Assembly (NCBI RefSeq): GCF_008124615.1
Contig: NZ_VNIB01000014.1
Location: 1-64,000, forward strand
Direction: 5' to 3'
Source of the DNA: Geothermobacter ehrlichii
Lineage (GTDB): Bacteria; Desulfobacterota; Desulfuromonadia; Desulfuromonadales; Geothermobacteraceae
DNA length: 64,000 bases
Positions 1 through 9,469 of the stretch are shown piece after piece. The first letter of the stretch is position 1. Each line of letters opens with the position of its first letter. The position numbers were made by a program, and so were the translations under genes. Below the pieces are notes generated by a model that was given only the letters and a program-made list of their open reading frames with translations, made no database searches and had not been told where the DNA came from.

Positions 1-301
<301 letters not shown>

Positions 302-337
302 TTATTCCACCTTTGTCCGCGAAGATCGGTTTTAGTA

Positions 338-414
338 TGGAGCGGGAAACGGGACTCGAACCCGCGACCCTCAGCTTGGAAGGCTGATGCTCTAGCCAAC
401 TGAGCTACTCCCGC
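338..414 (-). tRNA. tRNA-Gly (anticodon TCC)
   Basis: The 77-nt cloverleaf has an acceptor GCGGGAG pairing with TTCCCGC, an anticodon loop TTCCAAG (TCC, reads GGA/GGG), a GGTTCGAACC T-arm and an encoded CCA. It is part of the tRNA-tuf operon. Confidence 0.97.
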
Positions 415-552
415 CCAAAACCTCGAAGAACCGAACTTCTATTAAGTTGTCTTGCAGCCTGGTGGGCGCCACCCGGCGGTGCTCCCAGTACCTGCGGCTC
501 GTGGCCTCCTGGAACACAGCCTCCGGACTTTGCCCGGCAGGTAATTTATCAG

Positions 553-637
<85 letters not shown>

Positions 638-691
638 AAAGGATTGCCTCGATCTATTCTCTTTTCAGCTCGTTGCGCCGTTGTGCTCGAG

Positions 692-767
692 TGGAGCTGG
701 CGACAGGAATCGAACCCGCAACCTGCTGATTACAAGTCAGCTGCTCTACCAGTTGAGCTACGCCAGC
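692..767 (-). tRNA. tRNA-Thr (anticodon TGT)
   Basis: The 76-nt cloverleaf has an acceptor GCTGGCG pairing with CGCCAGC, an anticodon loop TTGTAAT (TGT, reads ACA), a GGTTCGATTC T-arm and an encoded CCA. It is the promoter-proximal tRNA of the operon. Confidence 0.97.
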
Positions 768-848
768 ACAAGGAGCGATTTATACCTGAGCGGCGCGCGA
801 AATGCAAGGCCTTTTTTTACGGCCCCGCCCCGCCGCAGCAGCGCAAAA

Positions 849-877
849 CATATAATTTAATTGACCTGCCTTGTCAA
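849..877 (-). promoter_or_regulatory. Sigma-70-type promoter of the tRNA-tuf operon
   Basis: On the minus strand a perfect -35 TTGACA (872-877) is followed by a 17-nt spacer and a -10 TATATG (849-854). It lies about 80 bp upstream of tRNA-Thr(TGT), as expected for a strong stable-RNA promoter. Confidence 0.75.
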
Positions 878-947
878 CCGCCTAGTTGGCCCCGGGGCAA
901 TTTTTTTTTGCCCGGCACTGCCCAATAAACAATTTCGGGCGCCCCCC

Positions 948-1041
948 TTGACAATAGGCGACAAATATGGTCATATTTAAACCGCAACAACCACTACGCT
1001 TTGGGGTGCTCTTATCCCTCCTGGGAGCACCCCATTTTTTT
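948..1041 (+). ncRNA. Candidate short RNA: promoter-like site plus intrinsic terminator
   Basis: On the plus strand TTGACA (948-953) is followed after about 17-18 nt by a weak -10 (CATATT). About 25 bp further comes a GC-rich hairpin, GGGGTGCTC pairing with GAGCACCCC (1003-1033), with a T-tract to 1041. Both neighbours (tRNA operon, rlmB) are on the minus strand, and the T-tract is on the plus side only, so the terminator serves neither. The loop contains CCCTCCT, complementary to Shine-Dalgarno sequences. The promoter is weak, so the RNA itself is inferred. Confidence 0.35.
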
Positions 1042-1053
1042 ATCCTGTGACAA

Positions 1054-1153
1054 GGGACGAGTGACGGGTGACGAGTAAAGACTGGAGGCTGGAAGGAATT
1101 CACCTCGTCCCTCGTCACTGTTTTTTCCGTCACCCGTCACTCGTCACCCGTCC
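1054..1153. repeat. Inverted/direct repeats of a GTGACGGGTGACGAGT family
   Basis: GGGACGAGTGACGGGTGACG at 1054 recurs as inverted and partial direct copies around 1103-1120 and 1131-1153 (CGTCACTCGTCACCCGTC type). It looks like a dispersed short palindromic repeat. The right arm runs into the last codons and stop of rlmB. Confidence 0.6.
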
Positions 1154-1890
1154 CTGAATTTTTGCCGGACCACTTCGAACAGGGCAATGCCGGCGGCGAC
1201 GGAGGCGTTCAGGGAGGAGACCCGGCCGAACATGGGGATGGCCAGCAGCCGGTCACAGCGGCCGCGGATGTTGGGGCGCAGCCCCCGCCCCTCGGCACCG
1301 ACCACCAGGGCGACATCCCCGCCCAGATCGACCTCGAAAAGATTGACCGCCTCGTCTTCCCCCGCCAGGCCGTAAAGCCAGATCCCCTGGCGCCGCAGCT
1401 CGTCCATGGTACGCGCCAGATTGGTGACCCGGCAGACCGGCAGGTGGTTGAGGGCGCCGGCGGCGGCCCGTTCGGCGACGGCCGTGACCGGACATGAGCG
1501 GTCCCGAGGCAGAATCAGCCCGTGACAGCCGGCCACCTCGGCACTGCGAGCGATGGCGCCGAGATTGTGTGGATCGGTGACACCGTCGAGCAACAGAAAG
1601 AACGCATGGCGGCCGCTTGCCCGCCAGCGGTCGAGCAGGTCTTCGAATGGACAGTAGCGGAAGGGTTCGAGCAGCAGCACCACGTCCTGGTGCCGCAGGC
1701 CGCCGCACAGCCGGTCGAGCTCACCGCGCGGACGCCGGCCGACCGACACGCCCCGCTCTTCGGCCAGCCGCAGCAACGGTTCGATTCGGCGATTCTTCCC
1801 ACCTTCGGCCACCAGCAGCCGAAGGGCCCGGCGCATGCCGCCGGACAGGGCCTCGCGGACCGGGTTGATGCCGCAGACCAGGTCAGCCAT
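1144..1890 (-). CDS. rlmB: 23S rRNA (guanosine-2'-O-)-methyltransferase RlmB, SpoU/TrmH family
   Basis: This 248-residue SAM-dependent methyltransferase of the SPOUT (trefoil-knot) superfamily is predicted to methylate the ribose of a guanosine in 23S rRNA. The N-terminal L30e-like substrate-binding domain starts ADLVCGINPVREAL. The SpoU motifs follow: DPHNLGAIARSAEVAG (motif 1), VVGAEGRGL (motif 2) and SLNASVAAGIALFEV (motif 3). The ATG at 1890 overlaps the end of pyrF by 8 bp, indicating translational coupling; an 18-codon upstream extension in frame lacks family similarity and was rejected. The C-terminal codons are formed by a dispersed repeat. Other TrmH paralogues are possible, but the N-terminal domain fits RlmB. 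Confidence 0.88.
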   Translation of the reverse strand: MADLVCGINPVREALSGGMRRALRLLVAEGGKNRRIEPLLRLAEERGVSVGRRPRGELDRLCGGLRHQDVVLLLEPFRYCPFEDLLDRWRASGRHAFFLLLDGVTDPHNLGAIARSAEVAGCHGLILPRDRSCPVTAVAERAAAGALNHLPVCRVTNLARTMDELRRQGIWLYGLAGEDEAVNLFEVDLGGDVALVVGAEGRGLRPNIRGRCDRLLAIPMFGRVSSLNASVAAGIALFEVVRQKFRDG

Positions 1891-2626
1891 CGGCGGACGA
1901 CGAAAGCGCCTCCTCGATCTCGGCCAGAATCCGCGCGGCCGCATCCACCGGGTCGTCGGCGGCGGAAATGGGACGGCCGACCACCAGGTAATCGGCCCCG
2001 GCCCGGATCGCCTCAGCCGGCGTCGTCACCCGCTTCTGGTCGTTGGCGGCGGCAAAGGCCGGCCGGACCCCCGGGGTCACGATACGAAACTCCGGACCGC
2101 AGGCCGAACGGATCAGGCCGACCTCGCGCGGCGAGGCGACCACACCGTCCAGGCCAGCGTCCCTGGCCAGGGCGGCCAGCCGGGGGACCATCTCGGTCAC
2201 CGGCCGGTCGATGCCGATCTGGCGCAGGGTCTCGTCGGTGGACGAGGTGAGGATGGTCACTGCCAGCACCACGGGGCGCTCGATCCCTTCCCGCTCACAG
2301 ACTTCGCGCACCGCCGTCGACGTCGCCCGCATCATCTCGCCGCCGCCGAGGGCGTGGACGTTGAACATCCGCACCCCAAGCCGACAGGCCTCGACCGCCG
2401 CCTTCGCCACCGTGTTCGGAATGTCGTGGTACTTCAGGTCGAGAAAGACCTCCCCGCCCTCGGCCCGGATCATTCGCACCACGTCCGGTCCGCAGCGCGT
2501 GAAAAGCTGCTTGCCGACCTTGAACAGACCGACCTTGCCCCTGAGCAGCTTGACCCATTTTTCAGCCTCGTCAAAAGAATCGACATCCATGGCGAAGGCC
2601 AGGTGCCGGCTGGCGTTCTCTTTCAT
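1883..2626 (-). CDS. pyrF: Orotidine 5'-phosphate decarboxylase
   Basis: This enzyme decarboxylates OMP to UMP, the last step of de novo pyrimidine synthesis. The 247-residue TIM-barrel protein has the family length. The catalytic DxKxxD motif is visible in FLDLKYHDIPNT, and the phosphate-binding end reads VTPGVRPA and GADYLVVGRPI. The start ATG overlaps the DUF4388 gene stop by 4 bp and its end overlaps rlmB, so these genes form one coupled transcription unit on the minus strand. Confidence 0.96.
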   Translation of the reverse strand: MKENASRHLAFAMDVDSFDEAEKWVKLLRGKVGLFKVGKQLFTRCGPDVVRMIRAEGGEVFLDLKYHDIPNTVAKAAVEACRLGVRMFNVHALGGGEMMRATSTAVREVCEREGIERPVVLAVTILTSSTDETLRQIGIDRPVTEMVPRLAALARDAGLDGVVASPREVGLIRSACGPEFRIVTPGVRPAFAAANDQKRVTTPAEAIRAGADYLVVGRPISAADDPVDAAARILAEIEEALSSSADG

Positions 2627-3852
2627 CCGTTCCTCCCTACCAGTTCCCGGACGCGACGGGCGATCTCCTGCACCCGCGAGACCAACTCGGCCGAATCCTC
2701 GCCGGGCAGATCGCGCCGCGCCACCATGGTTTCCATGTAAAGCAGTTCGTTGAGAGCCTCCGCCAGCAGCCGGTCGCGGTCGTCCTCTCCCAGCCCGGCC
2801 AGATTGGCCGCCAGCCTGCCGGCGTCGAGGGAGCCGTCCTGCCGCAGGGTCACATCCTTGAACACGTAGGAGTAGGGCGGGGGAAGATCACGCAAAAAGT
2901 GCTGGACCTCGAAGGCGAAGCGCGGGCTGTACCTGATGACGCGGGCGTGGATGGCAACCAGGGCCGCGTTGTAGATCCGGATCAGTTCGCCGGTCCGCCC
3001 CTCGACCTCAACCTGCGGCGGCCGCTCCATGCGCACCCGCTTCTTCTCGATCAGCTGGAACAGAACCTTGAGCCCGTCGAACTCCCCCAGCCCCGACTGC
3101 CGCAGGATCTCCCTCGCCTCGGCGGCAGCCCCCTGCCCGATACGCTCGAGCAGCCGCTGCTCGGCCGGGGAAAGCTCCCCGCCGCCCTCCCCCGTCGCCA
3201 CCGGGCAGTGATCGAGCGAGCCAATCACCTCCATGAACAAACCACGCTCGTCGATGCGCCGCAGTCCCTCCATGATCAGGTTCTGGGTGTTCATGGCGAG
3301 GGTAACGATCTGCTCCTCGTCGAAGGAACGGGCGGCAAAGGAGAAACTTCCCTCACTGAAGGTGAACAGATCATAGACGATGGTTTCAACCTGGCAGCGC
3401 AGGGCCTGCCACAGATCCTTGGCCGTCACCACCTGCCGCTCGACCAGGATCTTGCCGATGGGACTCTTGCTGGTAGCGAACTGCCGGGCCCGGTCGAGGG
3501 TTTCCCGGTCGACCTTGCCCAGGGTGAAGAGGATCTCGCCGAGGTCCTCTTCCGGAAAGGTGCTGGTGGCGCTGACGACCTCTCCTTCCCTGAAATAGAG
3601 GGCCTTCTCGCCGCCCAGCAGGGCAAAGCGCAGAATGCCGGTCTTGCGGAACATGTTGAAGAAGGAGAGCAGGTCGGGCAGGGTGATTTCGCCCAGCGTA
3701 CCCGCCAGGCAGACGTTGTCTTCCCCCCGGACCGTCAACAACAGGTGGCCACCGGAACAGGACGCCACCTCCAGCGTCCGGTTGCGCAGCTGGCGGACGG
3801 CGCTGGCCGGCAGGTTGATGCGCCCATGGCTGCTGACGGTCAGTCCGGACAT
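2623..3852 (-). CDS. DUF4388 (PATAN-type) domain protein
   Basis: This 409-residue soluble protein has no signal peptide. Residues about 1-45 (SHGRINLPASAVRQLRNRTL) resemble an AbrB-like swapped hairpin. Residues about 50-200 form a DUF4388 domain (GTLGEITLPDLLSFFNMFRK, then LYFREGEVV and GEILFTLGKV), a module common in Deltaproteobacteria and linked to signalling scaffolds. The C-terminal half is helical with no recognised domain. It lies between proS (9 bp upstream) and pyrF (4-bp overlap). The molecular role is unknown. Confidence 0.8.
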   Translation of the reverse strand: MSGLTVSSHGRINLPASAVRQLRNRTLEVASCSGGHLLLTVRGEDNVCLAGTLGEITLPDLLSFFNMFRKTGILRFALLGGEKALYFREGEVVSATSTFPEEDLGEILFTLGKVDRETLDRARQFATSKSPIGKILVERQVVTAKDLWQALRCQVETIVYDLFTFSEGSFSFAARSFDEEQIVTLAMNTQNLIMEGLRRIDERGLFMEVIGSLDHCPVATGEGGGELSPAEQRLLERIGQGAAAEAREILRQSGLGEFDGLKVLFQLIEKKRVRMERPPQVEVEGRTGELIRIYNAALVAIHARVIRYSPRFAFEVQHFLRDLPPPYSYVFKDVTLRQDGSLDAGRLAANLAGLGEDDRDRLLAEALNELLYMETMVARRDLPGEDSAELVSRVQEIARRVRELVGRNG

Positions 3853-3861
3853 GACCGCGAC

Positions 3862-5583
3862 CTAGTCGACAGCGGCGCACATCGCCGCCCGCACCTGCTC
3901 GACGACCCGGTCTGCCATCTCGTCCACCGGATACAGGGTGCGCTCGCCGCTGCGCCGCTGCTGCAGCTCTAGCCTGCCGTCCTTCAGGCCGCGGGAACCG
4001 ACGGTCACCCGCAGCGGAATGCCGATCAGGTCGGCGTCCTTGAACTTGCTGCCGGGCCGTTCGTCGCGGTCGTCGAGCAGCACCTCGATCCCCCGTTCGC
4101 AGAGCTCGCGATAGAGCTTCTCTCCGGCGGCGGCCACCGCTTCGTCCTTGGGATTGACCAAGGTGACCAGCACCTGGAAGGGAGCGATGGGCATCGGCCA
4201 GATGATGCCGTTTTCGTCGTGGTTCTGCTCGATGGCGGCGGCCACGGTGCGGCCGATGCCGATGCCGTAGCACCCCATGACCAGGGTCCGTTCCCGCCCC
4301 TGCTCGTCAAGCACGGTGGCCTGCATGCTCTCGGAATACTTGGTCCCCAGCTTGAAGACGTGCCCGACCTCGATACCGCGCCAGGTCTCCAGCCTGCCGC
4401 CGCAGCGGGGACAGGGGTCGCCGGCCTCGGCCTGGCGCAGATCGGCGAAGCGACTCACCTCGAAATCGCGGCCGTGGTTGACGCCGGTGAGGTGGGCATC
4501 CTTTTCGTTGGCGCCGACGACGAAATCCGCCATCGCCCGCACTTCCATGTCGGCCAGCACCGGGATCTCCAGACCGACCGGGCCGGCGAAGCCGGCCGGG
4601 GCGCCGGTCACCTTGAAAACCTTGTCGTCGGACGCCAGCTCCACCCAGTCGGCATCGAGCAGGTTGCCAACCTTGACCAGGTTCAGCTCGCGGTCGCCGC
4701 GCAGCAGCACGGCAACCAGCTCTCCGCTGTCGGTCTCGACGATGAGGGTCTTGACCAGTTTCTCGGCCGGCACGCCGAGAAAGGACGCCACCTCGGCGAT
4801 GCTTTTTTGACCCGGGGTGGCGACCTTCTGCAGTTCGGCCGCCGGTGCCGGGGCCTGGGCATCGAAGCGGATTTCGGCCTTCTCGACGTTGGCGGCGTAC
4901 TCGCAGCTGTCGCAGGAAACGATGGCGTCCTCGCCGGAGTCGGCCAGCACCATGAACTCGTGCGAAAAGGAACCGCCGATCGCTCCCGAATCAGCCTCCA
5001 CCGCCCGGAACTTCAGGCCGCAGCGCTGGAAAATGCGCCGATAGGCCTGGTACATCTTCTCGTAGGCGACATCTGCCCCGGCATCGTCCAGATCGAAGGA
5101 ATAGGCGTCCTTCATGATGAACTCGCGACCGCGCATCAGCCCGAAGCGGGGCCGGATCTCGTCGCGGAACTTGGTCTGGATCTGGTAGAGGTTGACCGGC
5201 AGCTGCCGGTAGGAACGCAGCTCGCGGCGAACGATGTCGGTGATGACCTCCTCATGCGTCGGGCCGAGACAGAACTCTGCCTCCTTGCGGTCCTTCAGCC
5301 GCAGCAGCTCCTTGCCGTACTGCCGCCAGCGGCCCGACTCCTGCCAAAGTTCGGCAGGCGTCACCGAAGGCATCAGCAGCTCGATGGCGCCGGCGCGGTT
5401 CATCTCCTCGCGCACGATCTGCTCCACCTTGCGGATGGCGCGCAGGCCGAAGGGCAGATAGCTGTAGATACCGGCGGCGACCTTCTTGATCATCCCGGCG
5501 CGGATCATCAGCTTGTGGCTGACCACCTCGGCGTCGGCCGGAGTCTCCCTGACGGTGTTGAGAAAATACTGGCTGTAACGCAT
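3862..5583 (-). CDS. proS: Prolyl-tRNA synthetase (bacterial type with editing domain)
   Basis: This class II synthetase charges tRNA-Pro. At 573 residues it has the length of the bacterial long form. Motif 2 is [16 protein letters not shown], motif 3 is [16 protein letters not shown], and a YbaK-like INS editing domain ([20 protein letters not shown]) lies between them; a C-terminal anticodon-binding domain follows. The ATG at 5583 was chosen because GAGGA sits 8 nt upstream and [10 protein letters not shown] matches family starts. In-frame GTG 5598 and ATG 5592 are possible alternatives. Confidence 0.97.
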   Translation of the reverse strand: MRYSQYFLNTVRETPADAEVVSHKLMIRAGMIKKVAAGIYSYLPFGLRAIRKVEQIVREEMNRAGAIELLMPSVTPAELWQESGRWRQYGKELLRLKDRKEAEFCLGPTHEEVITDIVRRELRSYRQLPVNLYQIQTKFRDEIRPRFGLMRGREFIMKDAYSFDLDDAGADVAYEKMYQAYRRIFQRCGLKFRAVEADSGAIGGSFSHEFMVLADSGEDAIVSCDSCEYAANVEKAEIRFDAQAPAPAAELQKVATPGQKSIAEVASFLGVPAEKLVKTLIVETDSGELVAVLLRGDRELNLVKVGNLLDADWVELASDDKVFKVTGAPAGFAGPVGLEIPVLADMEVRAMADFVVGANEKDAHLTGVNHGRDFEVSRFADLRQAEAGDPCPRCGGRLETWRGIEVGHVFKLGTKYSESMQATVLDEQGRERTLVMGCYGIGIGRTVAAAIEQNHDENGIIWPMPIAPFQVLVTLVNPKDEAVAAAGEKLYRELCERGIEVLLDDRDERPGSKFKDADLIGIPLRVTVGSRGLKDGRLELQQRRSGERTLYPVDEMADRVVEQVRAAMCAAVD

Positions 5584-5733
5584 GGAAGGCATCCTCACTG
5601 AAAGAATGGGCGCCCGACGGGCGCCGCGACGGTTCAGGAAACTACCTTATTTGCCTTTTTTTTGCAAGAAACCCCGGCAACGAGGCCATGGGGCTGAACG
5701 ACGGCCCCAGCCCGAAATGCCGGAGCCGGGTCC

Positions 5734-7086
5734 TCAGTCGATGGCGTCGATCCGGGCCAGCAGCTCCTCGGTGCAACGCTGCATCAACGCACGGTCGCCG
5801 CGCGACTCGACGTTGAGCCGCAACACCGGCTCGGTGTTGGAGGGACGCAGATTGAAGCGCCAGTCGTCGAACTCGACCGACAGGCCGTCAGTATGGTCGA
5901 CCCGGCCGCCCCGGCCCGCGTACTCCTCCTCGACAAGCCGCAGCACCTTCTCCGGATCGGCCACCCGCCGGTTGATCTCGCCGCTGGCCGGGTAGGCGGC
6001 GATCCGCTCGGCGACCAGGGCCGACAGCGGCTTGCCGGTGCGGCACATCAGGCCGGCGACCAGCAGCCAGGGGATCATGCCGCTGTCGCAGTAGGCAAAG
6101 TCGCGAAAATAGTGGTGGGCACTCATCTCGCCGCCGTAGAGTGCGTCCTCGGCCCGCATCCGCTCCTTGATGAAGGCATGGCCGGTCTTGCTCATGATCG
6201 GGGTGCCGCCGGCGCGACGCACGATGTCGATGGTGTTCCAGGTCAGGCGCGGATCGTGAATGATCTTCGCTCCCGGCACCACGCCGAGCAGAAACTCGGC
6301 CAGCAGGCCGACGATATAGTAGCCCTCGATGAACTCCCCCTTTTCGTCGAAGAGAAAGCAGCGGTCGAAATCGCCGTCCCAGGCGACGCCGAAATCGGCG
6401 CCGTGCCGGCGCACGGCCTCGGCGGTGGCGCTGCGGTTTTCCGGCAGCAGTGGATTGGGAATGCCGTTGGGGAAACGGCCGTCCGGATCGAAATGGACCG
6501 GGATGAACTCGAAGGGCAGCTGCGCCTCGAGCAGGCGCACTACCGGACCGGCACAGCCGTTGCCGGGATTCACTACCACTTTCAGAGGCCGCAGCTCGGT
6601 ACTGCAGAGATAGCCGAGCAAGTGCCTGACGTAGGGCCCGCGAAAGTTCTCCCGTTCGATCTGGCCGACCTGGTCCGCCGGCGGAAACTCTCCGCCTGCG
6701 ACCAGCTGGCGGATGGTGTCAAGGCCGCTGTCGCCACTGATCGGCCGGGCCTGCTGGCGCACCAGCTTCATGCCATTGAAGTCGATGGGGTTGTGGCTGG
6801 CCGTCACCATGATGCCGCCGTCGAACCTGCCGTAATCGGTGACGAAATAGACCTCCTCGGTGCCGCACAGGCCGATATCGACCACGTCGGACCCGCCTTC
6901 GGTGAGGCCGCGCATCAGTGCCGCCGCCAGTGCCTCGCTCGACAACCGCACGTCGCGGCCGACAACCACCCTCTTTGGCCGCAGCCAGGCGGCATAGGCC
7001 CGGCCGATGCGCCAGGCCAGATCCTCGTTCAGCTCGTCGGGCAGCCGCCCGCGTATGTCATAGGCCTTGAAACAGGTAAGCTTCAT
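5734..7086 (-). CDS. manB: Phosphomannomutase / phosphoglucomutase
   Basis: This 450-residue alpha-D-phosphohexomutase interconverts mannose-6-P (or glucose-6-P) and the 1-phosphate for GDP-mannose and polysaccharide synthesis. The start [20 protein letters not shown] closely resembles E. coli CpsG/ManB. The phosphoserine loop is TASHNP, the Mg site is DGDFDR, the sugar loop is [10 protein letters not shown] and the phosphate loop is RPSNTEP. The ATG at 7086 follows GGAGGAGGGAG; the 46-codon upstream extension is not conserved sequence. The choice between mannose and glucose specificity is uncertain. Confidence 0.92.
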   Translation of the reverse strand: MKLTCFKAYDIRGRLPDELNEDLAWRIGRAYAAWLRPKRVVVGRDVRLSSEALAAALMRGLTEGGSDVVDIGLCGTEEVYFVTDYGRFDGGIMVTASHNPIDFNGMKLVRQQARPISGDSGLDTIRQLVAGGEFPPADQVGQIERENFRGPYVRHLLGYLCSTELRPLKVVVNPGNGCAGPVVRLLEAQLPFEFIPVHFDPDGRFPNGIPNPLLPENRSATAEAVRRHGADFGVAWDGDFDRCFLFDEKGEFIEGYYIVGLLAEFLLGVVPGAKIIHDPRLTWNTIDIVRRAGGTPIMSKTGHAFIKERMRAEDALYGGEMSAHHYFRDFAYCDSGMIPWLLVAGLMCRTGKPLSALVAERIAAYPASGEINRRVADPEKVLRLVEEEYAGRGGRVDHTDGLSVEFDDWRFNLRPSNTEPVLRLNVESRGDRALMQRCTEELLARIDAID

Positions 7087-7229
7087 GGTCGCTCCCTCCT
7101 CCGGAATCTCATTCGCCGACCTGTTATAAAAACTCCCTCCGGCGAAGTCCAGAACTATTCTTTCTTCGCCGGCAGGTTCGAAAACGGCTTCCGGGCAGGG
7201 AACCAAGATACGGGACGCAAGCAACGCTG

Positions 7230-7814
7230 CTAGGGCGGCAGAAAGCCGGTGGCATGGTCATGACAGCTGGTACAGTCCCTGTCGCGCTTGTGGTTGGGGC
7301 TGTGGCAGATCTCGCAGACGCCGAGTCCGTCGCCGCGATTGAAATCCGCCGAACCGTCGACATCCGACTCGAACACCACGTCGCGAACGACGCCCAGAGT
7401 CTTGTTCTCTTCGCGGATCCCGGCGTCGGGATACCAGGTCGGCGGGCTGTCGTTGTAGTCGTATTCGATGCCGATCAGGCGGATATTGGTTCCGCCAGCG
7501 CTGTTGCCGCGATTGTCGTGCGGATTGTGGCACTCCAGGCAGGTGATGTAGCCGATCTCCCCCGGCAACCGGTTGTCCGGGTTGTGGGCGGCGGCCTCGG
7601 TGGCAATCCCCAGGGGGCCGTGACAGGCCAGACAGGTCGTTTCGGTGGAAAACTCGTCGAGCAGTCCGGTGTCGGAAGCACTGCCGTGCAGGCTGTGGCA
7701 GGTGTCGCAGCCGTTGTAGTTCTGGTGCGCCGCGATCAGCGCCTCGGCTTTCAGCGGCAAAAGCAAGAGCAACAGGATCAAAAGAAGCGGCATCCGACTG
7801 TCTTTCATGGCCAC
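7230..7814 (-). CDS. Secreted pentahaem c-type cytochrome
   Basis: The 194-residue protein starts with an export signal ([18 protein letters not shown]). The mature part carries five CXXCH haem sites: CDTCH, CLACH, CLECH, CEICH and CTSCH. It is expected in the periplasm or outside the cell as an electron carrier. The gene start overlaps the end of the NHL lipoprotein gene by about 10 bp, so the two are probably translationally coupled. Between the third and fourth haem is a haem-free stretch of about 60 residues ([14 protein letters not shown] onward). The exact donor and acceptor are unknown. Confidence 0.88.
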   Translation of the reverse strand: MAMKDSRMPLLLILLLLLLPLKAEALIAAHQNYNGCDTCHSLHGSASDTGLLDEFSTETTCLACHGPLGIATEAAAHNPDNRLPGEIGYITCLECHNPHDNRGNSAGGTNIRLIGIEYDYNDSPPTWYPDAGIREENKTLGVVRDVVFESDVDGSADFNRGDGLGVCEICHSPNHKRDRDCTSCHDHATGFLPP

Positions 7815-8698
7815 ACACCTCCCTGCCGATAGACATCGACCCGCGCCAACTTGCTGTTGGCGACCAGCAGATCGCCGCTGTCGGCATCAATCGCCACGTC
7901 GAGGGGGAGAAAAAGCTCGCCGCCGCCGGTACCGGCCTGGCCGACGGTGCCGAGAAGCGCACCGGTCAGCTGATCGAGAACCAGCACCTGGCCCAGCAGG
8001 CTGTCGACGAGAAAGAGATGTCCTTTGCCATCGACCGTCAGCCCCTGGGGAGCGGAAAAGATGCTCGTCCCGCCAAGCATGCCACCGCCGGTCGTTCCGG
8101 GCAGCGACCGCAAAAAGGTACCGTCTTCCGCATAGATCCGTACCTGCGGCACATCGGGCACGCCAAAGTCGCTGACCAGCACTTCCCGGCGCTGTGCATC
8201 GTAGCCGACGGCGGTAGGGGCGTTAAGGTCGCCCGAGCCGATGGCGAACCCGGCGTCGTTACCGTCGAGGGTGAAGACCCGGATCACCCTGGCCTGCAAA
8301 TCGACGACATAGACCAAGCCGGCGGCGGCATTCAGCGCCAGGCCGTTGGGCCGCTGGAATTCGCCATCCCCCTGTCCCAGGCGGTAGAGCAGGGCGCCAT
8401 CCGGATCGTAGACCGAAACCCGGCCGGCGCCCTGCTCGGCCACGAAAACCCGTTCCTGCGCGACAACGACTCCGGCCGGTCGGGGACCGACGGGGAAGCT
8501 GTCCCGCATTTTCAGGCTCTGCCGATCGAGCAGAAACACCCTGTCGCCGAGATGATCGGCGACCCACAGGCCGTCGTCCGTGACCGCGGACAGACGCACT
8601 GGCGATTGCAGTTGCGGCGGCGCACCATCGTTGTCGGCGCAGGAAAACAGGACCAGGCAACAGCCGGCCAAGAACAGGAGACGAATCGGCAGTTTCAT
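7805..8698 (-). CDS. NHL-repeat beta-propeller lipoprotein
   Basis: The 297-residue protein has a lipoprotein signal (RLLFLAGCCLVLFSC) with the acylated Cys in a lipobox-like LFSC. It then carries about six NHL/YncE-like blades, for example RPAGVVVAQERVFVAEQG, FQRPNGLALNAAAG and FSAPQGLTVDGKG. The fold is a scaffold or binding propeller anchored in a membrane. The ATG at 8698 has GGAGGT 5 nt upstream. It overlaps the downstream pentahaem cytochrome gene, so a role in cytochrome assembly or export is plausible but inferred. Confidence 0.88.
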   Translation of the reverse strand: MKLPIRLLFLAGCCLVLFSCADNDGAPPQLQSPVRLSAVTDDGLWVADHLGDRVFLLDRQSLKMRDSFPVGPRPAGVVVAQERVFVAEQGAGRVSVYDPDGALLYRLGQGDGEFQRPNGLALNAAAGLVYVVDLQARVIRVFTLDGNDAGFAIGSGDLNAPTAVGYDAQRREVLVSDFGVPDVPQVRIYAEDGTFLRSLPGTTGGGMLGGTSIFSAPQGLTVDGKGHLFLVDSLLGQVLVLDQLTGALLGTVGQAGTGGGELFLPLDVAIDADSGDLLVANSKLARVDVYRQGGVWP

Positions 8699-9058
8699 CG
8701 GCACCTCCATCGCAAGATCAATCCCTAAACACGGCTGGACAACCAGAAATATAACCAGATCAATTGCAGCACCCGGGCCAATCCTCGCTAGAAAAAGCCG
8801 GTTCCATCCGGACACAGGTCACCAAACCGAAAGGACGACATCAGCCCTCACTGGACAACCAATTGAAATAAAAGGACTTTACCGAGAACACACCCTCAAC
8901 CGATCATCGACTCCCCGATACCGGCGGATCGGACTGCACCCGAAAGCTGCGCTCCAGAACAAATGCTCGCCGCCGCAGACCAGAACCTCGCCGTGCATAA
9001 ATTGCATGGTTGCGCGCCAGAATTTGCCAGGCAAGCCGTTCGCCTGATATCCGTAACA
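8699..9058. other. Chromosomal spacer beside the island, no gene seen
   Basis: This 360-bp stretch lies between the NHL lipoprotein start and the terminator of the displaced tRNA fragment. No ORF here has a ribosome binding site or family features. It must contain the minus-strand promoter of the NHL-cytochrome pair; TATATT-like hexamers are present but no convincing -35 was found. Confidence 0.5.
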
Positions 9059-9098
9059 AAAAAAACGAGGGGCCGGTGAACTCTCACCGGCCCCTCGT
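9059..9098 (-). terminator. Intrinsic terminator of the displaced tRNA-Arg 3' half
   Basis: On the minus strand a perfect stem (CGAGGGGCCGGTGA pairing with TCACCGGCCCCTCG, 4-nt loop) is followed by eight Ts. It lies about 15 bp downstream of the tRNA-Arg fragment, so it is probably the tRNA's original terminator left in place when the island inserted. Confidence 0.9.
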
Positions 9099-9112
9099 CG
9101 ATCGATCTTGAA

Positions 9113-9158
9113 TGGCGCGCTCGACAGGATTCGAACCTGTGACTCGGCTCCGGAGGCC
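9113..9158 (-). repeat. attR: displaced 3' half of tRNA-Arg(CCG)
   Basis: From TGGCGCGCTCGACAGGATTC through CGGAGGCC this matches the intact tRNA at 48549-48596 except for a 2-nt deletion (GACTCGG here, GACCTTCGG there). It ends at the anticodon stem, after which sequence diverges. The 5' half is absent, so it is not a functional tRNA. Confidence 0.92.
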
Positions 9159-9351
9159 ATTTTTCTTGAAAAACACAGAAACACAAAAAGCACAATAGCA
9201 TGTTGTAATAACGAGAAAAACTGAATTTCAGGAATTAGCACAGACATGATTTCATGAGACAAATTATTTCTTTTTTGTATTTTTTTGCAACAAGCTGCGC
9301 CAGGCGGCTGACCATAGGCTGCAACCCAACAGCCAACATCAATTCTACTGA

Positions 9352-9462
9352 ACACATAAACAGGTCGTGACCGGCAATGTGTTCAGCCCGGTGGTCGAGC
9401 CGGACGAGACTCCGGTGGCCATCAGGGAATCCGACAGCAAGCCTTTCTACGCCAACAAATAA
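9352..9462 (+). pseudogene. C-terminal remnant of an unidentified gene
   Basis: An open frame ending in TAA at 9460-9462 encodes about 36 residues (VFSPVVEPDETPVAIRESDS near its end) but opens directly after an in-frame stop with no start codon or ribosome site. Composition and codon use look coding, so it is probably the tail of a gene lost at the island edge. The family was not recognised. The spacer 9159-9351 before it is AT-rich with no gene. Confidence 0.35.
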
Positions 9463-9469
9463 GCGGGCC

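Noticed and set aside
4219-5601. 460-codon plus-strand ORF
   Set aside because: Exactly antisense to proS, whose motifs are complete.
9113-9158. Functional second tRNA-Arg
   Set aside because: Only the 3' half is present, with a 2-nt deletion in the anticodon-variable region.
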